Shown: positions 26,649-34,254 of the stretch, one piece after another
Numbering within the stretch: the stretch's first letter is position 1
Layout of the letters: every line of letters begins with the position of its first letter
Program-made: the position numbers and the translations under genes
Assembly (NCBI GenBank): GCA_027311125.1
Contig: DAICZO010000432.1
Coordinates: forward strand, 1-35,135
DNA: 35,135 nucleotides
Source of the DNA: Acidobacteriaceae bacterium
GTDB taxonomy: Bacteria; Acidobacteriota; Terriglobia; Terriglobales; Acidobacteriaceae
Direction of reading: 5' to 3'
Notes under the pieces: generated by a model
Told to the model about the DNA's origin: nothing
What the model saw: the letters and a program-made list of their open reading frames with translations, nothing else
The model's database searches: none

Positions 26649-27443
26649 CTACTGGACCGGAGTGACCGTCTCTGCTAGTTGGGCACCCATCGCTTCCGAC
26701 AGCTTGCGACTTGCGATGCGCAGTTTGTTCACTACATCACGAACGCCTACGGTGTCTTCCATACGTTTGACGTAGGGAACGGTAAGTCCGGCGATGGCGT
26801 GTCCTTGTACGTTGAGAATTGGAAAACTGACGTTGACGACTCCCGCAATCTCGTAACTGTCTCGGCGCTCATAGCCATGGACGAGGATCTTGGCGAGGTG
26901 ATCCTCCAGATCGGATGGCTTACGTTTTTTTGTCTCCAAGCGCCACTCGTCGATGATGCGTTGACGGTCTTCGACTGGTAGATGTGCCAGAATGACATGA
27001 CCCGTGGCAGCGTGCATCAAATCTACCTTGGAGCCTACCTTGACGTAGAACCCGGTTGGGGCCGGTGAATCAACCTGGGCCAGAATGACGACGTGCCCAC
27101 CGTCGATCACGCCGAGGTGGCAGGACTGTCGAAGTTCGTGGGCCAGCCAGTGCATTGCAGGCAAAGCCTCCGTCACCAACCGCTTGGTTGGCGGATGCTC
27201 CTGCGCCAGGCGGAACAGGCGGAGCGTCAGGTGATACCGCTCTTTATTGGGAGATTGAGCCAGATAGCCCCGTTGCTCGAGACAAAGGATCATGCGGAAG
27301 ATCTCCGACACGGTCCTATCCAACCGCCGTGCCGCCTCGCTCACACTCATCCCCTCCGGAGTGCTGGCGAATAGCTCGAGTATGTCGAGACCCTTTTCCA
27401 GAGCAGGTGTTGGATAGTAGCGCTTTGTGGCAGTCTTCGTCAT
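26649..27443 (-). CDS. IclR-family transcriptional regulator
   Basis: A 264-residue regulator of normal IclR length. The N-terminal winged helix-turn-helix covers about residues 12-75 (ALEKGLDILELFASTPEGMS, then EAARRLDRTVSEIFRMI). The effector-binding domain follows with the family's MHAATGHVILAHL segment and a YEIAGVVNVSFPILN region. The effector is unknown. ATG 27443 places the HTH normally, but no Shine-Dalgarno sequence is visible: the leader is a tandem GATATTGGG-type repeat on the plus strand (27445-27462). It lies alone between GH2 (convergent) and the cytochrome operon terminator. Confidence 0.92.
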   Translation of the reverse strand: MTKTATKRYYPTPALEKGLDILELFASTPEGMSVSEAARRLDRTVSEIFRMILCLEQRGYLAQSPNKERYHLTLRLFRLAQEHPPTKRLVTEALPAMHWLAHELRQSCHLGVIDGGHVVILAQVDSPAPTGFYVKVGSKVDLMHAATGHVILAHLPVEDRQRIIDEWRLETKKRKPSDLEDHLAKILVHGYERRDSYEIAGVVNVSFPILNVQGHAIAGLTVPYVKRMEDTVGVRDVVNKLRIASRKLSEAMGAQLAETVTPVQ

Positions 27444-27499
27444 GGATATTGGGGATATTGGCTACTTCCACAACGTAGCAGATATCAGGGCTGTGGGCG

Positions 27500-27513
27500 T
27501 CAGTTTTTACTGA
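27500..27513 (-). promoter_or_regulatory. Dyad upstream of IclR gene
   Basis: TCAGT-TTTT-ACTGA is a perfect 5-bp dyad 57 bases upstream of the IclR start. IclR proteins often autoregulate through such sites. Weak evidence alone. Confidence 0.3.
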
Positions 27514-27551
27514 TAAAAATTGCTAGAAAGACAAATGCGCGCGCACCATGA

Positions 27552-27567
27552 CACAGATCAGACTGTG
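27552..27567 (-). promoter_or_regulatory. Second dyad upstream of IclR gene
   Basis: CACAG-atcaga-CTGTG is a perfect 5-6-5 dyad, 109 bases upstream of the IclR start. It resembles the geometry of the CRP-type sites elsewhere in the window but not their sequence. Confidence 0.3.
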
Positions 27568-27644
27568 CAAGCGATTTTGCGGCTGATGCAAAGTATCGCA
27601 TCGGAAAATGCAAGGGGACGCAAGGGCAGGAATCTACAATCGTA

Positions 27645-27679
27645 GAAAAAGCGAGTGACTGCTCTTGCAGCCACTCGCT
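27645..27679 (-). terminator. Rho-independent terminator of the cytochrome operon
   Basis: On the minus strand AGCGAGTGGCTGC, loop AAGA and GCAGTCACTCGCT form a 13-bp stem with one G-T wobble, followed by a T run (27645-27650 read as A on the plus strand). It begins 12 bases after the cytochrome b fusion stop codon and defines the 3' end of the operon. Confidence 0.92.
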
Positions 27680-27691
27680 CATCAGTGCGTT

Positions 27692-30328
27692 CTATTGTCC
27701 GCCTTTGGGCATCGGCATCGAACGGATGTAGGCCACGATCTCCTTCATGTCCTGCGCATTCATGTTGGTCAGCGGCATTCCACCCTGCTGCATCTTTTTG
27801 CTGTGATGGCGCAACAGATTTTCCAACATAGCGGAGGGCAAGATGGAAGCGGTTCCCGCCAATCCTGGTGCAGCAACCGTTCCGTGCAAACCGCCGACAC
27901 CGTGACACGTCTCGCAGGAGTACTTCTGGAAGACTGCTTTTCCAAGCGTGGCTTCGGGGCTCAGCGGAAGAGCTTTTAGCTCTTCGGTTGCAGCTCGCGT
28001 CATGGCAGCTACTTGACTCGCGCTGACAGGAGCGGACGTTGCCTGATTAGCTGCCGGTGCGGCACCCTGGCTAGTAGCAACAGACTGCGGTGCAGGAGTC
28101 GCACCCAGGCTGGAGAGATACGCAACCAGTTGCTGCATCTCAGTGTCGGAGACCGTAATCGAGGGCATGCCTCCATCACGCATCTTCTTGGTTGGGTGAT
28201 GGATCATTGCCGCGAGTTGAGTTGACGAAAACTTCTTGTCGATGCCGATCAACGCAGGAGCAAAGTGAGTGCCTTGCCCGACTGTGCCATGGCATGCAGC
28301 ACAACCATTGGCGACGAAGACGGCGCGCCCTGGCAATGGCTGAGCACTGGCAGTAACCGCATGGACACCGGCAACAGGCGCAGAAGCCGCGTTTGGAGCC
28401 GACGGTGCGGGAGCCGCGTTGTTGGCAACCTGTTCCACAGGAGCTTCCGCAGTGGCAGCCGCTGCTACCTGCTGCGACTGACCTGCCGGAACAGATGTAA
28501 GCGACCGCAGATACGCCACTACTGAACTAATCTGATCGGGAGTCGCGTCCAGTGCGGCCATGCCACCCGCACGCATCTTCGCGCTGGGGTTGTGTAGCAG
28601 TTGCGCTATCTGGGTATCCGAGTGTTTGGCAATCAAGCCAGCCATCGGCGCTACGCGGGCGGTGCCGATACCAGCCTGACCGTGACAGGCAAAGCAGGCG
28701 TGGCTCTGGAAGAATTGCTGACCAGCTGCGGCCTTGGCCGAGAGTGGAGCAGCTTCCGCAGCCTTCGCCGCGACCGGTGCTTCCTTGCCATTCGCCGCAG
28801 ACTTTGGCTGCTCGGCATTGTAGGTCGCGGGTACGTTTGCAGCACTGGTACCTAGAACGCCAAGATAGCTCAGCAAAGCGGACATATCGCTGGGAGAGAG
28901 ATCGACGGCGGGCATATTGCCGGCACGCATCTTGGGATTGGGGTTGTGCAGCCACTCGGTCAGTTGTTCGGCAGGATATTTACTGGTGACTCCAACCAGG
29001 CTGGGTCCAGCGGGGGTACCCATACCGGTCTCTCCATGGCAACCGGAACAGCCGTTCGCACTGAAGACTCCCTTGCCCTGACCGACGACTGGGTTGACCG
29101 GGCCAGAGGCCGCCGCAACTGCTCCGGCAGAACCACCCGGCGAGGCAACATAAGGCTCAAAGGGAGCCTTGCTGTAGGCCTCTTCCTGGGCATCCTGACG
29201 GGCAATCTGGGCTGCGGTGGTTGGGTCGCGCTCGTCGTCCCGGTGGCTCTTCATGCCGAGGTAGACCATGCCAAGCAGCACGATGGATACGCCCAGCAGC
29301 GGGATCGGTCGACGCCAGGGTCTACGTTCCAGACTGCGATCGAGGAACGGCATCAGGAAGAACATGAGCGCCAGAATTCCAGGGATGACCACGATGGCGA
29401 AGACAACCATCGAGCCTTGCCAGAACTTGAGCCACTCAAACATCGAAAGGTAATACCATTCCGGCCGGGGTAGGAACTGGGTATCGGCAGGATTGGCAAC
29501 AGGGCCCAGTTCTACCGGATGAAAGAAGGCCAGAATGCCGAGACCGATCATCAGCAGCAGGGCAAAGGCCATGTCCATGATGACCTGGCGGGGATAGAAA
29601 CCCTCCGGGGCAAGCTTAGGATGGACGGGGTCTTCATTGATAGGACCAGCCGGGCCAGCCTTCCGAAAGAGCGCAATGTGAACGGCGATAAACAGGAAGA
29701 TTGCGCCTGGAATCAGAAACAGGTGAGCCACATAAAAGCGCGAAAGAGTCAGCGTTCCAAGGGTGTCTCCGCCACGCAGCAGGCGCGTCAACCACTCCCC
29801 TACCAGCGGCACTTCTCCGACAATGTTGGTGCCGACGGCCGTTGCGAAGTAGGCTTTCTGGTCCCATGGCAGCAGGTATCCGGTAAAGCCCATGGCGAGT
29901 ACTAAAAAGGACAGCAGCGCACCCGAAGCCCACAGCAGTTCTCTTCGACCCTTGAAGGATCCATAAAGAAATGTCTGTAGAAAGTGCAGCAACAGCACCA
30001 CGATCATGGCACTGGAGCCGTAGTAGTGCAGGCTACGCAGAAAGGCACCCGCAGCCACCTGCTTGGTGATGTAGGCAACGCTGGTGTGTGCCGTCTCCGC
30101 CGAGGGCACATAGTAGAGCGCTAGGCAGAGACCGGTGATGACCTGAGAGATGAAGATGAAGATCAGGCCTGAGCCGAAGACATAGGCCAGTCGTGCACCA
30201 CCCGGGATAGGTTCATCCAGCGAGGTATGCATCAGGCTGCCAATGCCGGTTCGTCGGTCCAGCCAGCCATACAGACGGGCTGGCGCACTTTTGTTCTGGG
30301 AGAGTTCGGGCTTCACTGGTTCGCTCAC
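27692..30328 (-). CDS. Cytochrome b fused to four c-type cytochrome domains
   Basis: An 878-residue membrane protein of a quinol:cytochrome c oxidoreductase. Residues 1-365 are a cytochrome b with heme-ligand pairs H101/H115 and H202/H217 (13 and 14 intervening residues, the b6f-like spacing) and the Qo-site motif PEWY (289-292). After a hydrophobic helix (about 342-360) come four cytochrome c modules with CxxCH at C427-H431, C545-H549, C676-H680 and C805-H809, and likely axial methionines M472, M590, M721 and M851. Ala/Pro-rich linkers join the modules. All four hemes would be on the outer face of the inner membrane. GTG 30328 follows AGGAG. It lies 8 bases after the Rieske gene. Confidence 0.95.
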   Translation of the reverse strand: MSEPVKPELSQNKSAPARLYGWLDRRTGIGSLMHTSLDEPIPGGARLAYVFGSGLIFIFISQVITGLCLALYYVPSAETAHTSVAYITKQVAAGAFLRSLHYYGSSAMIVVLLLHFLQTFLYGSFKGRRELLWASGALLSFLVLAMGFTGYLLPWDQKAYFATAVGTNIVGEVPLVGEWLTRLLRGGDTLGTLTLSRFYVAHLFLIPGAIFLFIAVHIALFRKAGPAGPINEDPVHPKLAPEGFYPRQVIMDMAFALLLMIGLGILAFFHPVELGPVANPADTQFLPRPEWYYLSMFEWLKFWQGSMVVFAIVVIPGILALMFFLMPFLDRSLERRPWRRPIPLLGVSIVLLGMVYLGMKSHRDDERDPTTAAQIARQDAQEEAYSKAPFEPYVASPGGSAGAVAAASGPVNPVVGQGKGVFSANGCSGCHGETGMGTPAGPSLVGVTSKYPAEQLTEWLHNPNPKMRAGNMPAVDLSPSDMSALLSYLGVLGTSAANVPATYNAEQPKSAANGKEAPVAAKAAEAAPLSAKAAAGQQFFQSHACFACHGQAGIGTARVAPMAGLIAKHSDTQIAQLLHNPSAKMRAGGMAALDATPDQISSVVAYLRSLTSVPAGQSQQVAAAATAEAPVEQVANNAAPAPSAPNAASAPVAGVHAVTASAQPLPGRAVFVANGCAACHGTVGQGTHFAPALIGIDKKFSSTQLAAMIHHPTKKMRDGGMPSITVSDTEMQQLVAYLSSLGATPAPQSVATSQGAAPAANQATSAPVSASQVAAMTRAATEELKALPLSPEATLGKAVFQKYSCETCHGVGGLHGTVAAPGLAGTASILPSAMLENLLRHHSKKMQQGGMPLTNMNAQDMKEIVAYIRSMPMPKGGQ

Positions 30329-30336
30329 ATTGGCTC

Positions 30337-30894
30337 CTAGCCGAGCACTTCTTGGTTCGGAACGTTCGATCGAAAATATTTAAAGTGGACCATGAGTTTT
30401 CCGTTCTCCACCTTATGCGGAAGTGCGTCGAGGCCACGCGGTGGTGGCCCGGCGACGTGAGCACCATCGGCTGCAAAGCGACCACCATGGCAAGGGCAGA
30501 CAAACTCGTTCTGCGCATTCTGCCAGGAGGCGCTGCACCCCAGGTGGGGACAGATAGCCGAGATCACCTTGAGTTGATTGTCCTCAGCTTTGGTGACATA
30601 CACCGACTGGGACGAGACTACCTCGCGCCAGCCATCACGCTGAGCAAAATCAATGGTCTTACGGATAGGTTTGGCCAAATCGGAAAACTCATCGACCGTA
30701 CCCACCACCGACCACTCTCCCAGGCCAGCCTTGGTGTAGAGCGGATACAACACATAGCGCAACACCGGCACAGCGAGTAAAGCCCCCATGCCTGCCGTAC
30801 CGATACCAAGCAACGTGCCAAAGAACGAGCGGCGGTTGATGATGATCACATTTTCTTTTGTTTCGTTCGTGTCCAGCCCAGGGCCGTGTCCCAT
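30337..30894 (-). CDS. Rieske iron-sulfur protein
   Basis: A 185-residue Rieske subunit. The N-terminus has NRRSFFGTLLGIGTAGMGAL, a twin-arginine-type anchor and membrane helix. The [2Fe-2S] cluster ligands are C115-P-H117-L-G-C120 and C133-P-C135-H136-G-G, followed by a proline-rich PPPRGLDALP loop. It transfers electrons from quinol at the cytochrome b Qo site to cytochrome c, here probably the c domains of its operon partner. ATG 30894 is chosen over 30918 because AGGAGA precedes it by 5 bases and 30918 would overlap the upstream gene. It is spaced 8 bases from each neighbour. Confidence 0.95.
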   Translation of the reverse strand: MGHGPGLDTNETKENVIIINRRSFFGTLLGIGTAGMGALLAVPVLRYVLYPLYTKAGLGEWSVVGTVDEFSDLAKPIRKTIDFAQRDGWREVVSSQSVYVTKAEDNQLKVISAICPHLGCSASWQNAQNEFVCPCHGGRFAADGAHVAGPPPRGLDALPHKVENGKLMVHFKYFRSNVPNQEVLG

Positions 30895-30902
30895 ACTGTC
30901 TC

Positions 30903-32219
30903 CTAGAAATTTAGCCACAAGGCCATATACAGCGTGTTGTTGTCGGACGCGTTGCGATTTGCGCCGTCATAGTTAGTGCTGGCACCGTTGAATTTGGTAT
31001 AGCCGGTGTAGGCCACGTTGATGTCGATATTCTGTACCGGCCAGTAGCCAAACTGGGCGACATATCCGGTACTGTTGGGGCTTCCGTTGTTGCTGCCGCT
31101 TACTGCTGCAGGAGCATAGAGCAGCGCATCGGCGTTGCCACTGGTGGTAAAGACCGCGCCCGTTGCACTGTACTTGTTGGCCCAATGATAGGTGCTGTCG
31201 AGCTTGAACGTATTCAGATGGTTCTTCAGGTTGGTTGAACCACCCGCGGCAGACGTCGCATCGAGGGTCGTTGACTGGTGAATGTACGTTCCATGAACAT
31301 CCAGCAGATTGGGACCGAACGGATGCTCATATTGAAAGTCGACAGCGGGGTCACGGTAATGATCCTGCGGGCCGCTGATGGCTCCCGGATAGGAGTTCAT
31401 GGCGATACCGTAGGTTCCCACCTCGAAGTAGTTGTCGCCTATGGTCTGCTGCCAGGCCGCACGCCAGTAGGGTGCTACGCCGCTGATGTTATACGAACTG
31501 CCGACACCAGTTACCGGCACGGCTGAACCCGCGTGTTCTGATCGATACAGCGTGACATCCGTGTACAGGTGCCCATTCCACATGCTGTAGGCTCCAACTC
31601 CAGCGACATCGCCTCCCAGACTGCCGATCACCGGTGCTGCAATCGGACCAACGGCAGCGCTGGACGAGATCCAGGGGAAGCCCCAGGCGGGGGTGCTGTT
31701 CCATACATCTTCCACCGTGGGATTGTTGTTCAGCGTGATGCCATACATCCAGTCGCGTCCGGCGAGGGTCTTCTGATTGGCATAGCGCAGATCGGTATTA
31801 TCCATGCTGAAGTGGTCGTTCTGATGGGTGTAGGTCAACTGCGCCATTCCCCCAAAGTGCGAAGCGAATCCTCCCGCGAGAAAGAGACTTAGCTGCTGCG
31901 GAAAACCAGCCGTACCGTTTTGCGTTGCGGGCTGCTTCGTCTGTGCAGCGGTATCGGAGAGCAGCACCATCGCGGACAGCGGAATGTATTTGGAGAGCAG
32001 CAGATCTTTGCTGTTGCCCACCTTGTCCGTCGCCGTCATATCCGTCAGCACATAGCCCTTCAGCTTGAAGTTGCGTCCAAACGCCGTAAGTTCGGGTGGG
32101 TTGCTATGACAGACATTGCATGAAAGTCCCGTCTGACGGGCAAAACTGGGGACCGCGTAGGCATCGCCTATGGCAAGTAATAGAAACAGAACAGGTAAAA
32201 TTAGGATTGTTTTCCGCAC
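30903..32219 (-). CDS. Cyc2-like fused monoheme cytochrome-porin
   Basis: A 438-residue exported protein. Residues 1-22 are a signal peptide (ILILPVLFLLLAIGDAYA). Directly after it comes AVPSFARQTGLSCNVCH (heme motif C34-N-V-C37-H38) and PPELTAFGRNFKLKGY. The remaining 370 residues lack further heme sites, show repeated alternating polar/aromatic strands and end in LYMALWLNF, as expected for an outer-membrane beta-barrel. This N-terminal signature and overall length fit the fused cytochrome-porins that include the iron oxidase Cyc2, though related proteins of unknown role share it. GTG 32219 is supported by AAGGAG with a 5-base gap; the longer frame from 32405 lacks one and buries the signal peptide. 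First gene of the operon. Confidence 0.82.
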   Translation of the reverse strand: MRKTILILPVLFLLLAIGDAYAVPSFARQTGLSCNVCHSNPPELTAFGRNFKLKGYVLTDMTATDKVGNSKDLLLSKYIPLSAMVLLSDTAAQTKQPATQNGTAGFPQQLSLFLAGGFASHFGGMAQLTYTHQNDHFSMDNTDLRYANQKTLAGRDWMYGITLNNNPTVEDVWNSTPAWGFPWISSSAAVGPIAAPVIGSLGGDVAGVGAYSMWNGHLYTDVTLYRSEHAGSAVPVTGVGSSYNISGVAPYWRAAWQQTIGDNYFEVGTYGIAMNSYPGAISGPQDHYRDPAVDFQYEHPFGPNLLDVHGTYIHQSTTLDATSAAGGSTNLKNHLNTFKLDSTYHWANKYSATGAVFTTSGNADALLYAPAAVSGSNNGSPNSTGYVAQFGYWPVQNIDINVAYTGYTKFNGASTNYDGANRNASDNNTLYMALWLNF

Positions 32220-32231
32220 AGCGACTCCTTG

Positions 32232-32302
32232 GCATTCCGGTACAACTCTGCTACGAAACGGTAAAGTACGGGCGATATTGCTTGATCGCATGCCGGTACA
32301 AC
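32232..32302 (-). promoter_or_regulatory. Direct repeats upstream of the cytochrome-porin operon
   Basis: GCATTCCGGTACAAC (32232-32246) and GCATGCCGGTACAAC (32288-32302) are 15-bp direct repeats with one mismatch, 56 bases apart start to start. An inverted partial copy, CCGGAATG, lies at 32357-32364. They occupy the leader/promoter region of the minus-strand operon and may be activator sites. Confidence 0.5.
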
Positions 32303-32366
32303 GTCGACCTGATCCTAACCTGACCATCCGACACCACTTAGTCTCCTGCAACGAAACCGGAATGTA

Positions 32367-32382
32367 TGTGATGGCCATCACA
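32367..32382. promoter_or_regulatory. CRP/FNR-family operator upstream of the cytochrome operon
   Basis: TGTGATGGCCATCACA is a fully symmetric 16-bp palindrome with exact CRP half-sites. It lies 148 bases upstream of the minus-strand operon start at 32219 and 334 bases from the divergent aminotransferase start, so the cytochrome operon is the likelier target. Confidence 0.65.
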
Positions 32383-32415
32383 ATAATCAAACAACTGAAA
32401 AACAAGCGGTTGCCA

Positions 32416-32434
32416 CATGTTATCCGAGAACATG
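32416..32434. promoter_or_regulatory. Inverted repeat in the 496-base divergent gap
   Basis: CATGTT-atccgag-AACATG is a perfect 6-bp inverted repeat in the gap 32220-32715 between the cytochrome operon and the aminotransferase. A further TTGTG-N8-CACAA dyad lies at 32456-32473. No open reading frame in the gap is convincing. Confidence 0.3.
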
Positions 32435-32642
32435 CAGCGTCTCAATCTGCCGGATTTGTGGTGTGATGCACAATCTGAGTCGATGGTAGCTTACGTATCA
32501 ACATTTAAGCATTTATTTTCATTGACTTAGCTGCTGTTTGGACATGCTGCGAGGTGGACCCGTTACACGTAGCCCGAAACACTGGGTTGGCAACGTCTTC
32601 CATGCTGTAACGTCAAACAGACAGTAAACCTCGCCTGACTCC

Positions 32643-32695
32643 TGAACAATCGTTGTTCTGATCCCAGGTTGAGCTATGACTGGTTGAACTACGAC
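32643..32695 (+). promoter_or_regulatory. Palindrome plus tandem repeats before the aminotransferase
   Basis: GAACAA-TCG-TTGTTC (32643-32657) is a perfect palindrome. It is followed by two abutting 15-bp repeats, GGTTGAGCTATGACT (32666-32680) and GGTTGAACTACGACA (32681-32695), differing at three positions. The second ends 20 bases before ATG 32716. Candidate regulatory leader for this gene. Confidence 0.45.
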
Positions 32696-32715
32696 AGAGA
32701 CGAGCGATCGAAACC

Positions 32716-34110
32716 ATGGCAACGGCACCAGCACTAGAGATACCTACCAAACAAACTGCAGCAACCCAACTCGAGGACGCTCAGTCCTACGCGCAACACG
32801 TCAATCCAATCTGGGTCAGGCTGCTCGACGTGCTGGGGATGAATGTGCAGTACACCCACTGCAGCGGTGCAGAGTTGTTTACCGCCGATGGGCGTACGAT
32901 TCTGGATTGTCTCTCTGGCTACTGCGTCCACAACGTTGGCCACAATCATCCGTACATCGTCGCCGAACTGGTTGCCGAACTACAGCGACAAAGCCCCGCC
33001 ATGCTGCAGAGCAATGTCGTGGAAGAGGCTGGTGCACTGGCCAGAACTCTGTGTGCACACGCTGGCGGCAAGGTATCGAAAGTGTTCTTCTGCAGCTCTG
33101 GTAGCGAGGGTGTTGAGACGGTTATCAAGTTTGCCCGCGCCCACACCGGCAGGACCGACATTGTCTACGCTTCCGGCGCGTTCCACGGTCTCACCTGCGG
33201 AGCGCTTTCGCTGATGGGCAGCGACTTCTGGCGGGAGAGCTTTGGCCCCATGCTGGGCGGCACCCACGAGGTCCCCTTCGGCGAATTGAAGCCGTTGGAA
33301 AAACTGCTCGCAACCCGCAAGATTGCAGCCGTGGTTCTGGAGCCCATCCAGGCCGAGGCCGGCATCGTACTTCCTCCACCCGGCTACCTCGAAGGTGTCC
33401 AAAAGCTTTGTCGCCAATACAACGCCCTCTTTGTGCTCGACGAAGTCCAGACCGGCATGGGGCGTACGGGAAGGTTTCTCGCCTCGCAGCGCTACGGCGT
33501 TGAGCCCGACATGATCGTGATGGCCAAGGCGCTCAGCGGCGGTCTGGTTCCATGCGCCGCCGTGCTGATGACCGATTCGATTTACAAATCCGTATTCCAC
33601 TCCTTGCGCAGAGCGTTCATTCACACCTCAACCTTCAGCGAAAACTCCCTGGCGATGCGTGCCGGCCTTTCGACGATCGAAGTGCTGGATCGCGAACACC
33701 TGATTGAGCGCGGAGAAGCCAAAGGCAATCAGCTTCGGGAGCGTTTGCGAACCGCACTGTCGGGATATCAGATGGTGAAGGAGATTCGCGGTGAAGGCAT
33801 GCTGACGGGTATTGAGTTTCAACCGCCCACCACGTTGGCGGCACGCGTCTCGTTCGAGGCGTTCAAGGCCATTCATGCTGGTCTGTTCGGTCAGATTCTG
33901 GTGATGCGGCTGTTCAAAGAGAAGAACATTCTGGCGCAGATCTGCGGGAACAACTTCATGGTGTTGAAGGTGGCACCGCCGCTTACCGTGTCCGACGCCC
34001 AGCTTGACCACATTGTGGAATCGATCCGCGATGTCGTCGAAACCATCCATGCATCGCCCAGCTTCTGGACCGATGCGCTACAACTGGCACGACGGGCAAT
34101 GGCAGCCTGA
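32716..34110 (+). CDS. Class III PLP-dependent aminotransferase
   Basis: A 464-residue cytoplasmic fold-type I aminotransferase of the ornithine/acetylornithine/4-aminobutyrate/putrescine group. Visible motifs: CSSGSEGVETVIKFARA (phosphate-binding region), ASGAFHGLT, VVLEPIQAEAGI, LFVLDEVQTGMGRTG (aspartate contacting the pyridine nitrogen) and MAKALSGG, where K271 is the Schiff-base lysine. The amino donor cannot be fixed; the sequence reads closest to omega-amino acid or diamine aminotransferases. ATG 32716 has no strong Shine-Dalgarno sequence (AGAGACGAG about 12 bases upstream). It is followed by a dehydrogenase in the same direction after 144 bases. Confidence 0.92.
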   Translation: MATAPALEIPTKQTAATQLEDAQSYAQHVNPIWVRLLDVLGMNVQYTHCSGAELFTADGRTILDCLSGYCVHNVGHNHPYIVAELVAELQRQSPAMLQSNVVEEAGALARTLCAHAGGKVSKVFFCSSGSEGVETVIKFARAHTGRTDIVYASGAFHGLTCGALSLMGSDFWRESFGPMLGGTHEVPFGELKPLEKLLATRKIAAVVLEPIQAEAGIVLPPPGYLEGVQKLCRQYNALFVLDEVQTGMGRTGRFLASQRYGVEPDMIVMAKALSGGLVPCAAVLMTDSIYKSVFHSLRRAFIHTSTFSENSLAMRAGLSTIEVLDREHLIERGEAKGNQLRERLRTALSGYQMVKEIRGEGMLTGIEFQPPTTLAARVSFEAFKAIHAGLFGQILVMRLFKEKNILAQICGNNFMVLKVAPPLTVSDAQLDHIVESIRDVVETIHASPSFWTDALQLARRAMAA

Positions 34111-34156
34111 CATTGCTGGCTAGGCCTTGATCCACCCAACAGGAGGCAGTATTCCC

Positions 34157-34199
34157 CGGCGGTAGTCCTCACCTTTTCCATTGGTGCTGACTACCGCCG
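34157..34199 (+). other. Large hairpin upstream of the dehydrogenase gene
   Basis: The arms 34157-34173 and 34183-34199 are complementary over 17 positions apart from a 2-base internal mismatch: an 11-bp outer stem (CGGCGGTAGTC with GACTACCGCCG), then a 4-bp inner stem, around a 9-base loop. It lies between the aminotransferase stop and the dehydrogenase start, 55 bases before the latter. No T run follows, so it may be a leader structure, RNA-stability element or Rho-assisted terminator. Confidence 0.6.
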
Positions 34200-34254
34200 T
34201 AGTCGGTTGTGCGGCCTACGATATACCCTTGCTGTGCGAGGTTCGACGGCAATC

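Noticed and set aside
27445..27462. Tandem GATATTGGG-type repeat as a CRISPR or satellite
   Set aside because: Only two short copies next to the IclR start; no spacers or further units.
32220..32405. N-terminal extension of the cytochrome-porin to a start at 32405
   Set aside because: It would bury the signal peptide 62 residues inside the protein; GTG 32219 has AAGGAG at the right distance.
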